From positions 1 to 38,079 of IMG/VR virus record IMGVR_UViG_3300034274_000011: 38,079 nucleotides of DNA, one strand, 5' to 3'. A program made the translations under genes and the position numbers. This document shows, piece after piece, positions 37,949 through 38,079 of the stretch; the first letter of the stretch is position 1, and the number at the start of each line of letters is the position of its first letter. The notes below the pieces were generated by a model. That model was not told the origin of the DNA and searched no databases. It saw only the letters and a list, made by a program, of their open reading frames with translations. This DNA is from a virus.

Positions 37949-38079
37949 TTATTCATCGGATACCATAAATGAATTTGTGTCAAACCCAGAACTGGTAATA
38001 GTCCCAGACAAAGGCGATGTTTTGTACAGAGGGGAACTAGTCCCCTTTCTGACCCTACCAGTAACCGGCTGCGGGTTAG
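37949..38079 (-). CDS. C-terminal end of a gene that begins beyond the window
   Basis: The frame is open from the right edge to a TAA at 37951-37949 and encodes about 42 residues ending GFDTNSFMVSDE. The fragment is Ser/Thr/Gly/Pro rich (RKGTSSPLYKTSPLSGTITS) with no start codon needed inside the window. By position it is probably a virion gene near the head-tail boundary. Too little is visible to assign it. Confidence 0.5.
   Translation of the reverse strand, partial: NPQPVTGRVRKGTSSPLYKTSPLSGTITSSGFDTNSFMVSDE

Noticed and set aside
37949-38010. Promoter TTGACA with TATCC near the right edge
   Set aside because: The spacer is only 15 bases, the -10 box is poor and the site lies inside a coding frame.
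1-38079. Prophage integration functions, tRNA genes or insertion sequences
   Set aside because: No integrase, transposase, terminal inverted repeats or cloverleaf-like sequences were seen on reading both strands; a covariance-model search would be needed to exclude tRNAs fully.

Overview
The window is a stretch of a tailed, double-stranded DNA bacteriophage genome, best described as a siphovirus (long non-contractile tail). It has a major tail tube gene, a frameshifted tail-assembly chaperone, a 1195-residue tape measure, a tail-tip hub and many fibre-like genes, and no sheath or baseplate-wedge genes. Strong Shine-Dalgarno sites and sigma70-type promoters (TTGACA, 17 bp, TATACT) suggest a Gram-negative host. 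No integrase, repressor, tRNA gene, CRISPR array or insertion sequence was seen. The host cannot be named from the sequence alone.

Layout. (1) 1-1322, minus strand: a ParB-like gene, an unknown gene and the start of a secreted protein, read from a promoter at 1349-1377. (2) 1420-8095, minus strand: a SNF2-type helicase carrying an intein, an RNA ligase, a small unknown protein, a free-standing EDxHD homing endonuclease, a metallophosphoesterase and two tandem sulfotransferases. This unit has a promoter at 8102-8130 and a terminator at 1399-1431. (3) 8143-12456, minus strand: a second ParB-like protein, an unknown protein with its own terminator, PhoH, an unknown protein, a ClpP-like protease, an HExxH metalloprotease and an unknown protein. 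(4) 12457-12910: a 454-bp divergent control region with two promoters and several hairpins, a candidate replication origin. (5) 12911-16842, plus strand: a primase-polymerase/helicase, a MazZ/DUF5664-like nucleotide pyrophosphohydrolase and a DEDDh exonuclease. (6) 16839-38079, minus strand: the virion genes. In transcription order these are head-tail connection proteins, tail tube, tail chaperones (with a frameshift product), tape measure, a run of paralogous LamG-like structural proteins, a repeat-rich fibre or tip protein, the distal-tail protein and the hub. The structural module ends tail-to-tail with the replication operon, sharing a TTAA.

How it works together. Near-identical promoters drive the early leftward and rightward units, while the virion genes are probably read from a promoter beyond the right edge. 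The most notable points are: a helicase intein with the complete class 3 (W-C-T) signature and no N-terminal nucleophile, with a damaged LAGLIDADG motif, lying in the same operon as a Vsr-like EDxHD homing nuclease; a pair of tandem sulfotransferases; a PrimPol-helicase next to a MazZ-like enzyme, a pairing reminiscent of phages with 2-aminoadenine DNA; a tail-chaperone reading frame with no start codon of its own; and four tandem copies of one structural-protein family.
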